DNA of 64,000 nt from a bacterium (GTDB lineage Bacteria > Krumholzibacteriota > Krumholzibacteriia > LZORAL124-64-63): positions 248,001 to 312,000 of the forward strand of contig JADJYS010000002.1 of NCBI GenBank assembly GCA_016719645.1, written 5' to 3'. The notes under the pieces were generated by a model. The model did no database searches and was not told the DNA's origin. It saw only the letters and a list, made by a program, of their open reading frames with translations. The stretch's first letter is position 1. Each line of letters opens with the position of its first letter. A program made the translations under genes and the position numbers. Shown piece by piece: positions 53,296 to 62,438 of this stretch.

Positions 53296-55335
53296 TCATT
53301 CGTCGTCCTCGCTGACGGTGATCTCGGCCGTGAGCGCGCCGCTCACCGTGACGCGATCCACGCTGCGCAGGGTCACGGTGCGCCCGCCGGTGCCGGGCAG
53401 GGTCGCCACCGCGACCGTGAAGGCGCCCGGCCGGGTGAGCGCCCGCACCTGGTCGCGGTCCAGGGCGATGACGTGCCGGCTGTCGGTCGTCGCGCTCACG
53501 TAGCCGCCGACGTCGTCGAGCAGCCCGGCGGTCACGGCCAGCGGCCCGATCACCAGCTCCGGCGCCGTCAGCGCCGACAGGCTGTCGGGGCCGACCTGCA
53601 GCGTCACCTCCACGCCGAAGGGGAGGTGGTTGCCGATCACGGCGGTGATCGCCGCCGTCTCGAGGTGCCGGTCGAGGTCCCGGCGCAGGTCGTCGTCGAG
53701 GTCCAGCGGCTCGGGGTCGAACGCCGTCTCGGACGGCAGCAGTTCGAGCCGCAGCGGCGCGTCCACGCGCCAGCAGGCGCGGGCGCGGTCGCCGGGGCGC
53801 ACGGTGCCGACCCAGCCGTCGCCGCCCACGCTGACCGCGCCGGCGAAGGTCAGCTCCTCCGGCAGCAGGCTCAGCAGCTCGGCGATGTTGCTGTTGTGCT
53901 CGTCCAGCACGATGGAGGTGCGCGCCTCGCCCCCGGCGCGCGCGGGCGCGACCGCGGCCACGACGCTCAGCTCCGCCTCGTCGCCGGCGGCGTTGCGGCC
54001 CACGAGGCTCAGCGCGACCTCGCCGCCGAGTCCCGTGCCGTTGAACACGTCGACCACCAGCGTCGCCGACGCCAGGCGCACGCCGTCGAGGTCGTCGGGG
54101 ATGTCGATCGTCTCGGTGCGGGGCGCGAAGGCGAACTCCTCGCGGGGGAACACCCCCTGGACCTCGGCGAAGGCCAGCGTCAGCGGCGCGATCGTCGCCG
54201 ACAGGGCGGCGTCGGCCGACAGCGTGACCACGCCCTCGCCGCTGCCCGGCGAGGCGATCGCCACGTCGTAGGTCAGCCGGGTCAGCGGCGCGCCGCCGCC
54301 CGCGGTGATCGTGCAGCCGGCGAGGTCGACGACGGTCCGCCGGTCGCCGCCCGCCGGCAGGTCCAGGCGCACGACCAGCGTGTCGCCGCGCAGGTCGCGC
54401 ATCTGCGGGAAGGTCACGCGCGCCGCGCAGGGCAGGTCGAGGCCGCTGTCCAGCGCGAGGTCCAGCACGCCGCTGCCGATCGTCGCTTCCAGGACGCCGA
54501 ACTCGTCCGGCAGGTCGGCGCCGCCCGACTCGGCGAAGGCGAGGGCCTCGACCCGGGCCGTGGCCTCGTCGACGACCAGGCCGGTCAGCCGCATCGTCAC
54601 CGACAGCGAGGCGCCGGGGGTCACCACGGCCGCGGCGGCGCCCGGCGACCCGCCCTGCAGGCGCACGGCCAGCCCGCCGGACAGCACGGCGCCGGCGAGG
54701 TCGGCCTGCACCGCGGCGCTGTCGCCCGGCGCGATCTCGCCGTCGAAGACCACCGTCGTGACGACCGCGCCGTCGCCGTCCAGGACTTCGGCGACGAGCC
54801 GCTCCGGCGCCGACGCGCCCGAGACCGGCACCGGCAGCCCGTTGCGCAGCCGCACCTCGAGCCGGCCCGCGGCGAGGCGCGCGGACTCGAGCCGGTCCAG
54901 GGGAGAGGGGTCGCTTCGCAGGTCGATCGCGAACGCGGGCACCGGCAGGGGCACCGGCGGCAGCGCCGCCACCTCGGGCGCGATCTCGGCCAGCGTGAAG
55001 CCCGCGGTCCGCGGCGGCTGGTCCGGCAGCGCGAAGGCGCCCAGCTCGGCCGCGACGTCCAGGCCCGCCAGCTCGGCGGTCAGGTCCAGGTCCAGGTCGA
55101 CGGTCGTGGTGTCGCCCTCGGCGCCGAACACCAGCAGGGAGTCCGCGCCCACGACGACGTGGTCCTGGTCCTCGAGCAGCTCGGTCACCGTCAGCTCGTG
55201 CGTGCCGATGGGCACCGAGACGCGGGTCGTGAAGACGGGCAGGGCGGGGTCGGCGATCTCGCAGCCGGCGGCGGCGAGGCAGGCGGCCAGCAGGGCCGCG
55301 GCGGCGGCCCGGCGCGGGGCGGCGACGATGCGCAT
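53296..55335 (-). CDS. Large repetitive beta-rich surface lipoprotein, function unknown
   Basis: 679 residues. ATG 55335 has GGGAGAG upstream and gives a signal peptide with a lipobox at AAAGC25. The sequence is almost all short beta-strands separated by Asp/Gly turns, rich in Ala, Val, Leu and Asp, with almost no aromatic catalytic motif. I recognise no enzyme or named domain. Several strand blocks look loosely repeated (LRLTGL/LTLAF/LRLELL-type strands), suggesting tandem Ig- or jelly-roll-like domains. It forms an operon with the DUF5723-like barrel and may be its lipid-anchored partner (inference). Confidence 0.68.
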   Translation of the reverse strand: MRIVAAPRRAAAAALLAACLAAAGCEIADPALPVFTTRVSVPIGTHELTVTELLEDQDHVVVGADSLLVFGAEGDTTTVDLDLDLTAELAGLDVAAELGAFALPDQPPRTAGFTLAEIAPEVAALPPVPLPVPAFAIDLRSDPSPLDRLESARLAAGRLEVRLRNGLPVPVSGASAPERLVAEVLDGDGAVVTTVVFDGEIAPGDSAAVQADLAGAVLSGGLAVRLQGGSPGAAAAVVTPGASLSVTMRLTGLVVDEATARVEALAFAESGGADLPDEFGVLEATIGSGVLDLALDSGLDLPCAARVTFPQMRDLRGDTLVVRLDLPAGGDRRTVVDLAGCTITAGGGAPLTRLTYDVAIASPGSGEGVVTLSADAALSATIAPLTLAFAEVQGVFPREEFAFAPRTETIDIPDDLDGVRLASATLVVDVFNGTGLGGEVALSLVGRNAAGDEAELSVVAAVAPARAGGEARTSIVLDEHNSNIAELLSLLPEELTFAGAVSVGGDGWVGTVRPGDRARACWRVDAPLRLELLPSETAFDPEPLDLDDDLRRDLDRHLETAAITAVIGNHLPFGVEVTLQVGPDSLSALTAPELVIGPLAVTAGLLDDVGGYVSATTDSRHVIALDRDQVRALTRPGAFTVAVATLPGTGGRTVTLRSVDRVTVSGALTAEITVSEDDE

Positions 55336-55569
55336 GGTGCTCTCCCGGTTGTCGTTCTCTCGTCGCCGCCGTCCATGAAAGTCCCGTGCCGCGGAGCGGC
55401 GGGGCATCGCCCCGGGCGCGGGGGCACGACGGGGAACGACCGGGAACGGCGGGGCAGGACGCGCCCCCGCCGCCTGTCCCGGTCAGCGTCGAGGCATCCC
55501 GCGCCCCGCCGTCGGCGCCGCAGCCTGCACGGACGCCCGTGCGAAGTGCGGCCCGCGCGAGGGCTTGCC

Positions 55570-55599
55570 TTGACCGCACGTGGGAGCCGTCCCTAGACT
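55570..55599 (+). promoter_or_regulatory. Promoter of the peptide-type ABC transporter operon
   Basis: TTGACC (55570-55575), 18-bp spacer, TAGACT (55594-55599). Transcription would start near 55606, about 25 nt before the ATG at 55630. It lies in the 294-bp gap between the divergent lipoprotein gene and the permease; I see no other feature in that gap. Confidence 0.62.
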
Positions 55600-55629
55600 G
55601 ACCCGCGTGACGACCAACCGGGAGAGCCG

Positions 55630-56613
55630 ATGATCCGCGACCTGCTGACGCGACTGGCGACCGCCCTGCTGCTGGTGCTGGCCGCGCTCAGCCTGGCGTT
55701 CCTGCTGGCGCGCCTGGCTCCGGGCGATCCGGTGGGCCTGCTGCGCGATCCCGACCTCGACGCCGCGGGCCGCGAGCTGCTGCGGCAGCAGTACGGGCTC
55801 GACCGCCCGCTCGCCGAGCAGTACGTCCGCTGGCTGGGGGGCGTGGTGCTGCACGGCGACCTCGGCCGCAGCCTGCGCCTGCACCGCGAGGTGTCGGACA
55901 TCCTCGCCGAGGCCGTGCCGCGCACCCTGCTCTTGACCGTCAGCGCCTACCTGGTCCACCTCGCGACGGCGATCCCCCTGGGCGTCTGGATGGCGCGCCG
56001 GCGCGGCTCCGCCGCGGAGCGGGCCGTCGGCGCGTTCGGCCTCGCCCTGAATTCCCTGCCGGCCTTCTGGCTCGGGCTCATGCTGGTGCTGGTCTTCGCC
56101 CGCGGCCTGGGCTGGTTGCCGGCCTCGGGCATGCACGCGCCCGGGCACGACCTGCTGCCCTGGCCCGCCCGCCTCCTGGACACCCTGCGCCACCTCGTGC
56201 TGCCGGTGGCCGTGCTGGGGCTGGCCACCGCCGTCGGCACGGCCCGCTACGTGCGGCAGGCCGTGCTCGAGGTCCTGGAGTCCGAGTTCGTGACCGCCGC
56301 CCGGGCGCGCGGTCTGTCGGAACGCGCCGTGATCTGGCGCCACGCCCTGCGCAACGCCCTGCTGCCGGTGGTCACGCTGGTGGGCCTGAACCTGCCGGCC
56401 CTGCTCGGCGGCGCCGTGGTGACCGAGACCGTGTTCGCCTGGCCGGGCATGGGCCGCGTGGCGGTGGAAGCGCTGTGGGCGCGCGACTACCCGGTCATCC
56501 TCGGCGCCGCGGGTCTCTCGGCCGTGATGGTGGTGGCCGGCAACCTGCTGGCCGACGTGTTCTACCGCGTCGTCGACCCGCGCGCGCGCCCGGGCGGGGA
56601 GGGGCGGACGTGA
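55630..56613 (+). CDS. Dipeptide/oligopeptide ABC transporter permease, DppB type
   Basis: A 327-residue inner-membrane permease. The first helix MIRDLLTRLATALLLVLAAL and FLLARLAPGDPVGLL are typical of DppB/OppB, as is YGLDRPLAEQYVRWLGG. The coupling (EAA) loop is in ARARGLSERAVIWRHALRNA, followed by LLPVVTLVGLNLPALLGGAV and TVFAWPGMG. It imports peptides, nickel or similar small ligands. GGGAGAG precedes the ATG. No substrate-binding protein is encoded in this operon, so substrate is undetermined. Confidence 0.9.
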   Translation: MIRDLLTRLATALLLVLAALSLAFLLARLAPGDPVGLLRDPDLDAAGRELLRQQYGLDRPLAEQYVRWLGGVVLHGDLGRSLRLHREVSDILAEAVPRTLLLTVSAYLVHLATAIPLGVWMARRRGSAAERAVGAFGLALNSLPAFWLGLMLVLVFARGLGWLPASGMHAPGHDLLPWPARLLDTLRHLVLPVAVLGLATAVGTARYVRQAVLEVLESEFVTAARARGLSERAVIWRHALRNALLPVVTLVGLNLPALLGGAVVTETVFAWPGMGRVAVEALWARDYPVILGAAGLSAVMVVAGNLLADVFYRVVDPRARPGGEGRT

Positions 56614-57473
56614 GCGCCGCCGGCCGCGCCCTGCTGAGGGATCCCGGCGCTCGCGTCGGCCTGGCGCTGATCCTGCTGCCGGTGCTGGCGTTCGTCCTGG
56701 CCGGACCGCTGGCGCCCGGGGACCCGTTGCGGGTGGGCACCGCCGCCGAGCGCCTGCTGGCCCCGTCGGCGGCGCACCCGCTCGGGACCGACGCGCTGGG
56801 ACGCGACGTCCTGGGACGCCTGATGCTGGGCGGGCGCGTCTCGCTGGCCGTGGGCTGGTCCGGCGTGCTGGGCGCCGTGCTCGTCGGCACGCTCGTCGGG
56901 CTCGCCGCCGGTCTGGGCCCCTCGCGCCTGGACCGCGCGCTCATGGCGCTGACCGACCTGTTCCTCGCGTTCCCGCGCGTGTTCCTGGTGCTGCTGCTGG
57001 CCGCCGTGGCCGCGCCTTCCCTGGCGCTGGTGGCGGCGGTGATCGCGGCGACGGGTTGGATGGGCGTGGCGCGCCTGGTGCGCGCCGAGGCGCTCACGCT
57101 GCGCGACCGCCCCTTCGTGATCGCGGCGCGCAGCCTCGAGCCGCCGGCCTGGCGCCTCGCCGCCCGCCACGTCCTGCCGCACGTGCTGCCCCTGGTGATC
57201 CTCGCCGCCTCGCTGCGCGTGGGCGGCGCCATCCTGCTGGAGTCCTTCCTCAGCTACCTCGGCCTGGGCGCCCAGGAGCCGACCGTGTCCTGGGGCGCCA
57301 TGATCGAGCACGGCCAACGCCACCTGGCCGACGCCTGGTGGCTGGCCGCCTTCCCCGGCGCCGCGATCGCGCTGACGGCGATCGGCCACAACCTGCTCGG
57401 GGACGCGCTGCGCGACGCGCTCGACCCGCGCGCCGCGTCGCGCGCCGACGCCTCCGGGGGAGGCCGCCCGTGA
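56610..57473 (+). CDS. Dipeptide/oligopeptide ABC transporter permease, DppC type
   Basis: A 287-residue second permease. GTG 56610 overlaps the dppB-like stop (GTGA). Motifs: HPLGTDALGRDVLGRLMLGG, VGLAAGLGPSRLDRALMALT, LAFPRVFLVLLLAAV, the EAA-like RDRPFVIAARSLEPPAWRLA, and ESFLSYLGLGAQEPTVSWG, the last being highly characteristic of DppC/OppC. It dimerises with the previous permease. The C-terminus overlaps the next GTG by 4 bp. Confidence 0.9.
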   Translation: MSAAGRALLRDPGARVGLALILLPVLAFVLAGPLAPGDPLRVGTAAERLLAPSAAHPLGTDALGRDVLGRLMLGGRVSLAVGWSGVLGAVLVGTLVGLAAGLGPSRLDRALMALTDLFLAFPRVFLVLLLAAVAAPSLALVAAVIAATGWMGVARLVRAEALTLRDRPFVIAARSLEPPAWRLAARHVLPHVLPLVILAASLRVGGAILLESFLSYLGLGAQEPTVSWGAMIEHGQRHLADAWWLAAFPGAAIALTAIGHNLLGDALRDALDPRAASRADASGGGRP

Positions 57474-59159
57474 CCGCGCCCTGCCTGCTGCGCCTCGCCT
57501 CCGTGAGGGTGACCTATCCCGGCGGCCGCGAGGTCCTGCGCGGCGTGGACCTGGCGCTCGCGGCCGGGGAGGCCGTGGCGGTCGTCGGCCCGTCGGGCGC
57601 CGGCAAGTCGACCCTGGTGCTGGCCGTGCTCGGCCTGCTGCCGCCGGGAACCGGCGTCGCCGGCGACCCTGGCCTGGCGCGGCGAACCGGCGGTTCCCGG
57701 TCCTGCGCAGCGGCGGTGGTTGGGCCGCGGCATCGGCACGCTGTTCCAGGACCCGCTGGCGAGCCTGGACCCGGTCGTGCGCGTCGGGGACCAGCTCGTC
57801 GAGACGCTGCGCGCCCTGCACGGCGGCGGGCGGCGCGAGGCGGGCCGGCGGGCGCTCGCGCTGCTGGCCGAGACGCGGTTGCCGGACCCCGCCGCGGTCG
57901 CGCGGCGCTACGCCCACCAGCTCAGCGGCGGGGAGCGCCAGCGCGTCGCGCTCGCCCTCGCCCTGGCCGGCGATCCGGCGCTGCTGATCGCCGACGAGCC
58001 CGCCACCGCCCTGGACGCCGGCGTGCGCGCCGCCGTGACGGCGCTGCTGGCCGACCTCGTGCGCCGCCGGGGCATGTCCCTGCTGATGGTCACCCACGAC
58101 CCCGTCCTGACCGCGGGCCTGGCCGACCGCGTCCTGCGGCTGGAGGCGGGGAGGATCGCGGAAGCGGCCCCGCTGCCGCCGCCGGCCGCCGCGGCGGGCC
58201 TCGCCGTGGGCGCCGTCGCTGCCGGGGGCGGCGGCGACGGCGAGGTCCACGCCGGGGGCTCGGACCGGGGCGCGCCGGCGCTCGCCTGCCGCGGCGTCGT
58301 CGTGCGGTACGCCGGACACGGCGGCCGCCCGGGCGTCACCGCGGTCCGCGGCGCCGACCTGACGGTCGGCGCCGGCTCGACGTTGGCTCTGGTGGGGGAG
58401 TCGGGCAGCGGCAAGACGTCGCTGGCCCGGGTCGCGTGCGGGCACCTGCGGCCCACCGCGGGGAGCGTCGAGGTGGGCGGACGCCCCGGTCCGGGCCGCC
58501 CGCACCGGGCCGCGCAGATGATCTTCCAGGACCCCTACGCGTCGCTCGACCCGCGCCAGGCCTGCGGCGACGCCGTGGCCGAAGCGGCGCGCGCCGCCGG
58601 GGCATCGCCGTCGGCGGCGCACGCCGCCGCGGTGCGGCTCCTCGCCGCCGCCGGCCTGGAGCCCGACGTGGCGCGGTGCCGCCCCCACGCCCTCAGCGGC
58701 GGGCAGCGCCAGCGCGTCGCCATCGCCCGCGCGCTGGCGGCCCGGCCGGCGCTGCTGGTCGCGGACGAGCCGACGGGGTCGCTGGACCCCGCCGCGGCGG
58801 CGCTGCTGATCGAGGTGCTGGCGCGATTCCGCCGCGAGGCGGGCTGCGGCCTGCTGCTGATCACCCACGACCTCGCGCTCGCGCGCCGGACGTGCGGCAG
58901 CTTGGCCGTGATGTTCGACGGGCGCGTGGTCGAGCTGCTGCCGGCTGGCGCCCCGCCGCGGCACCCCTACACGCGCGCGCTCGCCGCCGGCGTCGCGGCG
59001 GCCGGGCCGGCGCCGCCGGCCGCAGAAGGCTGCCCGTACGCCCCGCGCTGCCCCCTGGCGCAGGAGGCCTGCCGGACGGCCGTGCCGGAGCTCCTGACGT
59101 GCGCGCCGGGACACGCGTCGCGCTGCCCCGTGACCGCCGGAAACCGCGAAACACATTAG
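57470..59159 (+). CDS. Tandem ABC ATPase of the peptide transporter (DppD-DppF-like fusion; frame break)
   Basis: About 562 residues with two nucleotide-binding domains. Domain 1: Walker A GPSGAGKST (residues ~40-48), Q-loop LFQDPLASLDP, signature LSGGERQRVALALA, Walker B LLIADEPATALDA. Domain 2: GESGSGKTS, IFQDPYASLDPRQ, LSGGQRQRVAIARA, LLVADEPTGSLDP. The C-terminus has a Cys-containing oligopeptide-type tail (GCPYAPRCPLAQEAC...CAPGHASRCP). Between GLLPPGTGV and TLAWRGEPAV the frame shifts by one near 57655-57665; an extra base explains it. The fusion of the two ATPases themselves is in one clean frame downstream. Confidence 0.86.
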
Positions 59160-59160
59160 G

Positions 59161-59189
59161 TTGACAGCGGTTTTGGCAATCTCTATATT
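59161..59189 (+). promoter_or_regulatory. Strong sigma-70 promoter of the TonB-dependent receptor gene
   Basis: Perfect TTGACA (59161-59166), 17-bp spacer, TATATT (59184-59189). It starts directly after the TAG stop of the ABC ATPase. Transcription from ~59196 leaves a ~200-nt leader before the ATG at 59397. This is the best promoter match in the window. Confidence 0.85.
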
Positions 59190-59361
59190 CAGCCGTGAGT
59201 TGCCGGTTGAGGGCTGGAAAATTCCCCACGTTCCCCGTCGCCGGCCGCACGGATGCCGGCCGGGGAAGTTGAGGTCATGGGTCGGCGCATGCCGGTCAGC
59301 GCGCTCGTCTCCGCACCGGAGGCCGACGCCGCGCCGCCGGGGTCCGGCCCGACCACTCGCT

Positions 59362-59388
59362 TCGATCGGACCCTGTCCGTCGAAAGGA
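59362..59388 (+). promoter_or_regulatory. Stem-loop abutting the receptor ribosome binding site
   Basis: TCGA(T)CGGAC (59362-59371) pairs with GTCCGTCGA (59375-59383) with one bulged T and a CCT loop. The AAAGGAG ribosome binding site (59383-59388) begins at the last base of the stem. The arrangement could allow translational control; no known riboswitch is recognised in the leader. Confidence 0.45.
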
Positions 59389-59396
59389 GCCGTGCG

Positions 59397-62392
59397 ATGC
59401 TCCGTCGCCTGCGCAACACAGTGGCCAAGCCCGCGGTCAGGTTGGCGGTCCTCGCCATCGTCCTGCTGCCGGCTCTCGCCCTCGCCCAGGGCGCCCCGGG
59501 CTCGATCAAGGGCACCATCCGCGACGTCGAGTCCGGCGAATACCTCGATTACGCGAACGTGCTGTTGAAGGGGACCTCCCGCGGCACGATGTCCCTCGGC
59601 GAAGGCACGTTCTACTTCCAGGGCCTGCGGCCGGGCAAGTACACGGTCCAGGTCCTCTACCTCGGCTACGCGCCCGAGGAGATCACGGTCGACGTCGCGG
59701 CGGGCGCCCAGGCGGAGATCCGCTTCGACATGAAGGTCGTGATCGTCGAGACCCTCGCGGCCTACGAGGTCGAGGGCGACCGCTACATGGTCGAGATCAA
59801 GAACGCCGCCACCGAGCAGTCCTTCAGCGGCGACCGCCTCAGCGACTACGCCATCGACTCGGTCGAGGAGGCCGTCGCCAAGCAGGCCGGCGTGCAGATG
59901 CGCGACGGCGAGCTCTACGTGCGCGGCGGCCGCTCCGGCGAGGTCTCGATGCGCATCGACGACGTGCCGGTCGACAACGTCGGCGGCGGCGGCGCCATCT
60001 CCGTCTCCTCGATGGCCGTCGAGGCCACCGAGCTGGTGACCGGCGGCATGGACCCCGAGTACGGCTCGGCCATGTCCGGCGTCATCAACGTCACCACCCG
60101 CACCGGCGGCGAGACGTTCGAGGGCGGCCTGCGCTACATGACCGACGACTTCGGCCGCCAGGACAAGACCTACACCAACTACGACCGCTTCGAGTTCGGC
60201 TTCGGCGGGCCCACGCCCGTCAAGAAGCTGACCTACTTCCTGGCCGGCGACTTCGTGTTCACCGACACCGAGAACTACTCCGTCGCCAACCGCCCCGAGT
60301 ACCGGGTCGACCTCGGCGGCGCCACGCTCTTCCAGTTCCGCCGCCGCCAGGTCAACCAGCTCAAGGGCTCCACGAAGTGGCAGTACACCTTCAGCGAGAA
60401 CCTGCGCTCTCCGGCGAGTACACGCTGAACTCCGCCTCGAACGAGTCCTACTCGCCCAACTGGAGCGTGTCGGGCTACTCGCGGCGCGTGCTGATGATGC
60501 CCCTGCTGGTGAACACCCCGGGCGACGACTCGTGGCTGTACACGCGCAACTACGTGCCCGTCTACTACGGGCCCTGGTACGAGCGGATGAACCAGACCTC
60601 CCACCCGGCCGTGGTCATCGACGCCCGCAACGCCAGCCTCATCCGGCGCATGGTGCCCGTCCTGCAGGTGCGCTCCACCGACGGCCGCCTGTACACGGTG
60701 GCGGCCGAGCCCGGCTTCGACGGGTTCCGCTACCCCTACTCCAGCTACTCCACGGCCCAGGAGGATTCGTCCTACACCTGGTTCAACTCAGCCGACCGCA
60801 GCGGCGTCAACCGGAGCCTCAGCCAGAACCTGAAGTTCGTGCTGACGCACAACCTGACCGACGACACCTTCTACACCATGAAGGTCTCGGCGCTGCGCAA
60901 CGACAACGTGTTCACGGTCAACGGCCAGGACCCCTGGGAGTACCAGCACGGCCCCATCGCCTCGCCCGGCCTGTTCTACGGCCAGGCGAACCTCTACCTC
61001 AACGGCTCGGACTACTACACCGACCCGCTGAACCCGCTGTTCGTGACCACCAGCGACTTCCCCTACTACGGCGAGGACTACACGCGGACCTACATCGCGA
61101 AGTTCGACCTCACGACCACGCGCTGGTCGAGCCACCTCGTCAAGATGGGCCTGCAGCTGCAGTACAACGACATCGAGAGCAACAACCTCTCGTACCCGGC
61201 CTACGAGCGGCAGAACCGCTTCACGGGCCTGTACTCGCTGGGCATCAGCTCGAACATCTTCCACTCGTACAACCCCGAGGCCTCCTGGTACATCCAGGAC
61301 CGCTGGGAGTACGAGGGCATGGTGATGAACTACGGGTTCCGCTGGGACCTCTTCTCGCCCGGCTCGGCCGCCGAGATCCTGCTGGACAACGACGACGTCA
61401 ACAAGAACGTCATCAAGTACAAGCACCAGTTCTCGCCGCGCCTGGGCTTCGCGTTCCCCATCACCGAGCGCGACGGCTTCAACTTCTCCTACGGCCGGTT
61501 CATCCAGTTCCCGACCCGCGACCTGCTGTTCAGCAGCCAGGACCCGCTGGGCAACTCCGGCGTGCTCGGCAACCCGAACCTGAAGGCCGAGACGACCATC
61601 GCCTACCAGGCGGGCATCAAGCACCAGTTCACCGACTACCTGGCCGGCTCGGTCGCCATCTACTCGCGCGACATCTACGACCTGATCGCGGCGACCACGG
61701 TCACCGACGAGGAGACCGGCAACACCCTGCCGCGCTACATCAACAAGGCCTACGCCTCGGCGCGCGGCGTCGAGGTGACGCTCAACAAGCGCTACTCCGA
61801 CAACTTCGCCTTCGACGTCGCCTACACCTTCTCCTACGCGGACGGCGTGGCCTCGTCGCAGCAGTTCGGCGCCAACCCCGAGGGCCTCGAGTACCTGCCC
61901 AACCAGGAGCTGCCCCTGAACTGGGACCAGCGCCACGTCTTCCACCTGTCGCTGCTGCTGCAGCAGCCGAACTCGTGGTCGGGCTCGATGACCTTCTCGT
62001 ACGGCAGCGGCTTCCCCTGGACGCCCCAGGACCGCTACGCGCGCAAGGTGGACCCGCTGCTCGAGAACAGCGAGCGCCTGCCCGCCACCTACGACCTGAC
62101 GTTCCAGGGCCAGAAGGAGATCAACTTCTACGGCCAGCGCCTGACCATGTACTTCCAGGCGCACAACCTGATCAACCAGGACATGGTGCGCAATCCCGGC
62201 GCCGGCCTCACGCCCGGCCTGCGCAACGCCACCTCGGCCTACGTGTCGTACCTGACCGAGACCGGCAAGTACGGCGGCGCCTATCTGCAGGACGCCAACG
62301 GCGACAACTACAACGAGTTCATCCCTATCAACGACCCGCGCGTCTTCATGGACCACCGCCTGTTCCGCGTCGGCCTCGGCTGGACGTTCTAG
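59397..62392 (+). CDS. TonB-dependent outer-membrane receptor (one-base frame break)
   Basis: About 998 residues. ATG 59397 follows AAAGGAG. Signal peptide 1-30, cleavage ALA before Gln31. Residues ~33-115 are a CarboxypepD_reg-like domain (GSIKGTIRDVESGEYLDYAN, GTFYFQGLRPGKYTVQVLYL). The plug follows (KQAGVQMRDGELYVRGGRSG, PEYGSAMSGVINVTTRTGG), then a long barrel with aromatic-rich strands ending RVGLGWTF. At ~60405-60408 the frame shifts by -1: ENLR continues as LSGEYTLNS if one C is restored. A single deletion in an otherwise intact gene argues for a sequencing error. The ligand is unknown; no TonB/ExbBD genes are in the window. Confidence 0.88.
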
Positions 62393-62438
62393 GACCGGTT
62401 GGCGCATGGACGGGGTTGTCAGAGGGAAAGGAATGACC

